A stretch of DNA of 10,298 nucleotides from assembly GCA_030041195.1 (NCBI GenBank), contig JASHOI010000152.1:1-10298 (forward strand), in the 5' to 3' direction. The stretch comes from Streptosporangiaceae bacterium. GTDB taxonomy: Bacteria; Actinomycetota; Actinomycetes; Streptosporangiales; Streptosporangiaceae. The first letter of the stretch is position 1, and every line of letters begins with the position of its first letter. Below the pieces are notes generated by a model, which searched no databases, had not been told where the DNA came from, and saw nothing but the letters and a program-made list of their open reading frames with translations. Below, one piece after another: positions 6,673 to 10,298 of this stretch. A program made the position numbers and the translations under genes.

Positions 6673-8344
6673 CTCGTTTTTCCGGGCCAGAAGCATGACG
6701 GTCCGGACCCTGGTTGGCGTCACGGCGGTCGCCCTGCTCGCGGCGGCGTGCTCGTCGGGCGGCGGCACGAGCGCCTCCAGCAGCAGCAGCGAGCTCTCGA
6801 TCATCGCGTCCCCGCAGGGGCCGTTCACCGACGGGTTCAACCCGTTCTCGCTGTCCAACTCGGCGTACGGCCAGGGCGCCACCGGCATGATCTACGAGCC
6901 GCTGATGCAGTACAACCTGGACAAGCCCGGCCAGATTTACCCCTGGCTGGCGACGTCATGGTCGTGGGCCGACGGCGGGACCGAGCTCATCTTGCACACG
7001 CGCACCGGGGTGAAGTGGTCGGACGGCAAGCCGTTCAGCGCCGCCGACGTCGCGTTCACGTTCAACCTGATGCGGAAGTTCCCGGCGCTGAACGGCAACG
7101 GCGTCAACTTCACCAGCGCGAGCGCACCATCGTCCACCGAGGCGATCGTGAAGTTCGCCCAGCCGGCGTACAGCCAGCTGTTCGACATCAGCCAGGTGCT
7201 GATCGTGCCGGAGCACATCTGGTCCGGCATCTCCAACCCGGTCACGTACTCCGACAACAACCCGGTCGGCACCGGCCCGTACAAGGTCAGCAGCTTCACC
7301 GCGCAGGAGTTCACGCTGGTGAGCAACCCGCACTACTGGCAGGCGGGACTGCCCAAGATCAGCACGCTGCGGTTCCTGGCGTACGCGTCCAACCCGAGTG
7401 CCGGGCTCGCGCTGGGGCAGGGCGAGGCCGACTGGTCGACCGCTTACGTGCCGAACTACCAGACCGCCTTCCTCGACCACGACCCGGGCAAGTACCACAT
7501 CTCGGTCTCGCCCATCGGCGACTTCTACATGTGCCCGAACCTGACCCAGTACCCGTTCAACATGACCGTGGTCCGGCAGGCCCTGAGCGAATCCATCGAC
7601 AGGAAGACGATCGTGTCCGAGGGCGAACACGGCTACTACTTCGCCTCGACCAACCCGACCGGGCTCAGCCTGCCCAGGTGGCAGACCTGGCTGGCCCCGC
7701 AGTACGCGAGCGCGACCGAGCAGTTCAATCCGGCAGCGGCCAAGGCCGCGCTGGAGAAGGCCGGGTTCAAGGCCGGGAGCAACGGCATGCTGAACGAGCC
7801 GAACGGCAAGCCGTTCACGGTCACGATCCTCGGGCCGTCCCCGTACACCGACTTCATGACCGACGCCCAGCTCATGGCCAGCGAGATGCAGCAGGCCGGG
7901 ATCTCGGCCACGGTCAGCGGGGTCTCGGTCAGCGACTGGACCAACGACTACAACACCGGCAACTACCAGTTCACGTTCTGCGGGGAGTTCACCACCAACG
8001 ACCCGTACTCGATCTACAACTACATGCTGAACAGCGCGCTGACCGCGCCGGACGGCAAGGCCGCCACCGGCGACGTGGAGCGCTTCTACAGCCCGCAGAC
8101 CAACGCGGCGCTGGCCGCCGCCGCGGCGACCAACAACCCGGCGCAGCTGCTGAAGGCCTACACCACGATCGAGTCGGTGATGGTGAACGACGTCCCGGTC
8201 ATCCCGCTGTTCAACGGCGGCGCGTGGGCGCTGTACACGACGGTCCACGCCACCGGCTGGCCGTCGGCCAGCGACAACTACGAGATGAACGAGGTGGCAT
8301 CGCCCTGGGACGAGGTCGTGGTGCTGCACCTGAGGCCGGTATGA
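6665..8344 (+). CDS. Extracellular solute-binding lipoprotein, family 5 (SBP_bac_5 / OppA-DppA fold)
   Basis: This 559-residue protein would capture the substrate outside the cell and deliver it to the permeases. The N-terminus is a lipoprotein signal: basic residues (Arg7, Arg9, Arg14), a hydrophobic core, and the lipobox LAAAC with Cys29 as the lipid-modified residue. A Gly/Ser linker follows (about 30-42). Family hallmarks follow: YEPLMQYN, the SAADVAFTF motif (Asp128), and GTGPY at 202-206 leading into NPHYWQ. The C-terminal lobe is complete to residue 559, and the length is normal for the family. The ATG overlaps the ATPase stop by eight bases and has a strong ribosome-binding site. The family includes peptide, nickel and oligosaccharide binders. 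The sugar enzymes next to it favour a carbohydrate or glycoside ligand, but no specificity motif was recognised. The stop overlaps the next start as ATGA. Confidence 0.94.
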   Translation: MRNSFFRARSMTVRTLVGVTAVALLAAACSSGGGTSASSSSSELSIIASPQGPFTDGFNPFSLSNSAYGQGATGMIYEPLMQYNLDKPGQIYPWLATSWSWADGGTELILHTRTGVKWSDGKPFSAADVAFTFNLMRKFPALNGNGVNFTSASAPSSTEAIVKFAQPAYSQLFDISQVLIVPEHIWSGISNPVTYSDNNPVGTGPYKVSSFTAQEFTLVSNPHYWQAGLPKISTLRFLAYASNPSAGLALGQGEADWSTAYVPNYQTAFLDHDPGKYHISVSPIGDFYMCPNLTQYPFNMTVVRQALSESIDRKTIVSEGEHGYYFASTNPTGLSLPRWQTWLAPQYASATEQFNPAAAKAALEKAGFKAGSNGMLNEPNGKPFTVTILGPSPYTDFMTDAQLMASEMQQAGISATVSGVSVSDWTNDYNTGNYQFTFCGEFTTNDPYSIYNYMLNSALTAPDGKAATGDVERFYSPQTNAALAAAAATNNPAQLLKAYTTIESVMVNDVPVIPLFNGGAWALYTTVHATGWPSASDNYEMNEVASPWDEVVVLHLRPV

Positions 8345-9480
8345 GCGGCGCCGATCCGGTCGCCGTCGGCATCGTCGGCTGCGGCAACATCTTCCCGTCC
8401 TACGCGCTCGGGCTCGGCAAGCTCGGCTCGGTGCGCGTGGCCGGGTGCGCGGACATCGACCAGGCCCGGGCGCAGGCCATGAGCAAGGCCCATGACCTGC
8501 GCGCGTACGACTCGCCGGACGACCTCATGGCCGATCCGGAGGTCGGCCTCGTGGTGAACATCACGCCCCCGGCCGTGCACGGCGCGGTGACCCGCGAGGC
8601 CCTGGGCCTCGGGAAGCACGTGTACGTCGAGAAGCCGCTCGCGGCGTCGCTCGCGGACGCCGAGCCGACGATGGCGGCGCTGGCCGGCGCGCCCGGCCGG
8701 CTCGGCTGCGCGCCGGACACGTTCCTGGCCTCCGCGGGCCAGACCGCCCGGTCCGCGGTGGACGCGGGGCTGATCGGGGAGCCGATCGGCGTCGCGGCGG
8801 CGATACCGCACAGCCGCGCGGAGGAGTGGCACCCCGACCCGACGTTCCTGTTCCGCGCGGGCGGGGGGCCGCTGCTCGACATGGGGCCGTACTACGTCGC
8901 GGCGATGGTGAACTGCCTCGGCCCGGTGGCGTCGGTCTCCGGCGCGACCCGGATCGGCAAGAACCCGAGAACGGTCACCGCGCCAGGCCGCCTCGTCGAC
9001 GCCGTGACCGTGCAGGTGCCCACCCACGCCGTCGCGGTGCTGCGGTTCGCCTCCGGCGTGATCGGCACGCTCACCGCCAGCTTCGACATCTGGAGCGAGC
9101 ACCTCCCGCACATCGAGATCTACGGGACCGAGGGAATCCTGCGGATCCCGAACCCCGACCTGTTCGCGGAGGACGTGACCGTCAAGCCGAACGGCGGCGG
9201 CGGGTGGCAGGTGCTGCCGCCGGTGCTGACGCTCGGCGACTTCCTGCCGCCGGATCAGCGGATCCGCGGCCTCGGCGTCGCGGACCTGGTGGATTCGCTC
9301 GGCGGCCGGCCGCAGCGGGCCAGCGCAGAGCTCGGTGAGCACGTGCTCGAGGTACTCGAGTCGGTACAGATGTCCAGCGACAGCGGGGCCGTCGTCCACC
9401 TGACGACGGCCCCGGCCCGGCCCGCGCGAGTGGAGTCCGGAGACCTGGCCGGGCTGGCCGCGGTGCCGGCGGACGGCTAG
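8341..9480 (+). CDS. Gfo/Idh/MocA-family NAD(P)-dependent oxidoreductase (second copy, Tyr in place of the usual His)
   Basis: This 379-residue protein has the family layout: Rossmann motif GIVGCGNI (10-17), EKP at 97-99 with Lys98, and a C-terminal alpha/beta domain containing GGGPLLDMGPYY (174-185). At the place where the first dehydrogenase has D-x-G-x-H, this one has Asp180, Gly182 and Tyr184, so the usual catalytic His is Tyr. The flanking block, with its glycine run, is a recognisable subfamily signature and not random decay, and the rest of the fold is intact. Its similarity to the first copy is limited to the family motifs, so this is not a recent duplication. Its start, ATG 8341, overlaps the binding-protein stop by four bases. 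The frame is open much further upstream inside that gene, but no family similarity is seen there. It likely acts on a different substrate or in the opposite redox direction (inference). Confidence 0.92.
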   Translation: MSGADPVAVGIVGCGNIFPSYALGLGKLGSVRVAGCADIDQARAQAMSKAHDLRAYDSPDDLMADPEVGLVVNITPPAVHGAVTREALGLGKHVYVEKPLAASLADAEPTMAALAGAPGRLGCAPDTFLASAGQTARSAVDAGLIGEPIGVAAAIPHSRAEEWHPDPTFLFRAGGGPLLDMGPYYVAAMVNCLGPVASVSGATRIGKNPRTVTAPGRLVDAVTVQVPTHAVAVLRFASGVIGTLTASFDIWSEHLPHIEIYGTEGILRIPNPDLFAEDVTVKPNGGGGWQVLPPVLTLGDFLPPDQRIRGLGVADLVDSLGGRPQRASAELGEHVLEVLESVQMSSDSGAVVHLTTAPARPARVESGDLAGLAAVPADG

Positions 9481-9493
9481 TTCAGAAAATCAC

Positions 9494-9501
9494 GGAGGAG
9501 G
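9494..9501 (+). promoter_or_regulatory. Ribosome-binding site of the last gene
   Basis: GGAGGAGG at 9494-9501 ends nine bases before ATG 9511. It sits in the widest gap within the operon (30 bases), so this gene has its own strong initiation signal and does not depend on a stop/start overlap. No promoter hexamers or terminator hairpin are visible in the gap. Confidence 0.7.
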
Positions 9502-9510
9502 AACCAGCAC

Positions 9511-10298
9511 ATGCAGCTGCAGTACGGTGTCGACCTGATCACCTTCTACCACCCGGAGTTCTGGGGCCAGAAGGATCGCAAGGGCTTCGAACAGCACGCG
9601 TTCAGCGATCCCAAGGGCTTCTGGAACAAGATCGCCGAGTCGGTCGTGGCCGCCGGGATCACCGGGGTCGAAGTGACGTTCCCGCCCGGCGACTGGGAGA
9701 CGGCGGTCCGGACGTACGGGTCGGCGACGGCCTTCGCCGACGTCCTGCGCGGGTCCGGCATCTCGGTGATCAGCGGGTTCTTCAGTGCCCTGGAGCAGTA
9801 CGAGAACCTGGACGACCCGCAGGTCCAGGACAAGGTGATCGACGAGACCGTCAAGTACTCGGCGTTCCTGAAGGAGGCGGGCGCGTCGGTGCTGGTCGCC
9901 GGCATGCCGATGCGCCAGGGCGGCACGCCGGAGCGGCCGAACTTCGTGGACTTCGACTACGCCAAGCGGGTCGCGGACCTCATCAACCGGGTCGGGGCGG
10001 CGTCGCTCAGCCAGGGCGTCCGGACCGCGCTGCACACCGAGGTCGGCTCGGTGTTCTGCGTCCGGCGTGACATCGACCTGTTCCTGGCGCTCACCGACCC
10101 GGCCTACGTCGACCTGTGCCCGGACACCGCGCACATCTACCTCGGCGGCGTGTCGCCGGTCGAGGTCCTCGCCGACCACTACGAGCGGGTCACGATCGCG
10201 CACTGGAAGGACGCGACCGGGCGGTGGCCCAACGACGACCAGGCCAACCAGGACCGGTTCCTGCTCGAGGCCCAGTACTTCAAGCGCGTCGGCACCGG
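9511..10298 (+). CDS. TIM-barrel sugar isomerase/epimerase family protein (second copy, cut by the right window edge)
   Basis: An open frame runs from ATG 9511 to the window end without a stop (262 complete codons). It shows the xylose-isomerase-like TIM-barrel pattern: first strand QYGVDLITF, VTGIEV-like second strand (GITGVEVTF, 49-57), then the expected metal-binding residues Glu177 in LHTEVG, Asp205 and His208 in CPDTAHIYLGG, and His231 in AHWKDA with Lys233 and Asp234. The fourth metal ligand, a Glu near the C-terminus, would lie past the edge. It is only remotely similar to the first isomerase gene and has a longer N-terminal section (YHPEFWG, about 13-19) of the kind seen in IolE-like and related enzymes. 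It follows the second dehydrogenase, repeating the dehydrogenase-then-isomerase order seen at the operon's front. Substrate and reaction are unknown. Confidence 0.88.
   Translation, partial: MQLQYGVDLITFYHPEFWGQKDRKGFEQHAFSDPKGFWNKIAESVVAAGITGVEVTFPPGDWETAVRTYGSATAFADVLRGSGISVISGFFSALEQYENLDDPQVQDKVIDETVKYSAFLKEAGASVLVAGMPMRQGGTPERPNFVDFDYAKRVADLINRVGAASLSQGVRTALHTEVGSVFCVRRDIDLFLALTDPAYVDLCPDTAHIYLGGVSPVEVLADHYERVTIAHWKDATGRWPNDDQANQDRFLLEAQYFKRVGT

Noticed and set aside
6778..6790. Short CAG trinucleotide run
   Set aside because: It encodes the serine linker after the lipobox, where such codon repeats are normal; it is too short to call a meaningful tandem repeat.
6748..8340. Upstream extension of the second Gfo/Idh frame through the binding-protein gene, which would suggest a fusion
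   Set aside because: The extra 531 codons are an Arg/Gln/Gly-rich out-of-frame reading of the binding protein; the true protein starts at ATG 8341 just before the Rossmann fold.
8863..8868. Run of six G bases that might cause a frameshift
   Set aside because: The reading frame and the conserved GGGPLLDMG motif continue normally through it, so there is no evidence of a frameshift or sequencing error.

Overview
The window is about 10.3 kb of very GC-rich DNA. Codons mostly end in G or C, GTG and TTG starts are common, and genes overlap by 4 to 8 bases. This points to an actinomycete (Actinomycetota), probably a soil or plant-associated filamentous type, but the genus cannot be told from the sequence.

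Layout: the left edge holds the first 139 codons of a leftward ROK-family regulator. A 113-base, locally AT-rich divergent promoter region follows (418-530). From 531 to the right edge, eight genes run rightward as one compact operon. They are a Gfo/Idh/MocA dehydrogenase; a TIM-barrel sugar isomerase/epimerase; two permeases of the DppB and DppC type; two ATPases of the DppD and DppF type; a family-5 extracellular solute-binding lipoprotein; a second Gfo/Idh/MocA dehydrogenase; and a second TIM-barrel isomerase/epimerase cut by the window end. Five of the seven junctions are stop/start overlaps, and the other two leave only a few bases (3 and 8) or 30 bases. No terminator is visible inside the run, so co-transcription is very likely.

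How the genes may work together (inference): the transporter belongs to the dipeptide/oligopeptide class, but every soluble enzyme present is a sugar enzyme and the regulator family is usually sugar-responsive. No peptidase is present. The simplest reading is import of a glycoside, oligosaccharide or cyclitol-like compound, then NAD(P)-dependent oxidation and reduction by the two dehydrogenases and epimerisation, isomerisation or elimination on the keto intermediate by the two TIM-barrel enzymes. This resembles the known E. coli YcjS/YcjR logic (oxidation of a glycoside at C3, epimerisation, re-reduction). The two dehydrogenases differ at a key active-site position (His versus Tyr), and the two TIM-barrel proteins are clearly dissimilar, so they probably act at different steps. 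The substrate is unknown. No sugar kinase, glycoside hydrolase or phosphorylase lies inside the window.

No RNA genes, CRISPR arrays, insertion sequences or phage genes were seen, and no stretch longer than 300 bases lacks a gene.
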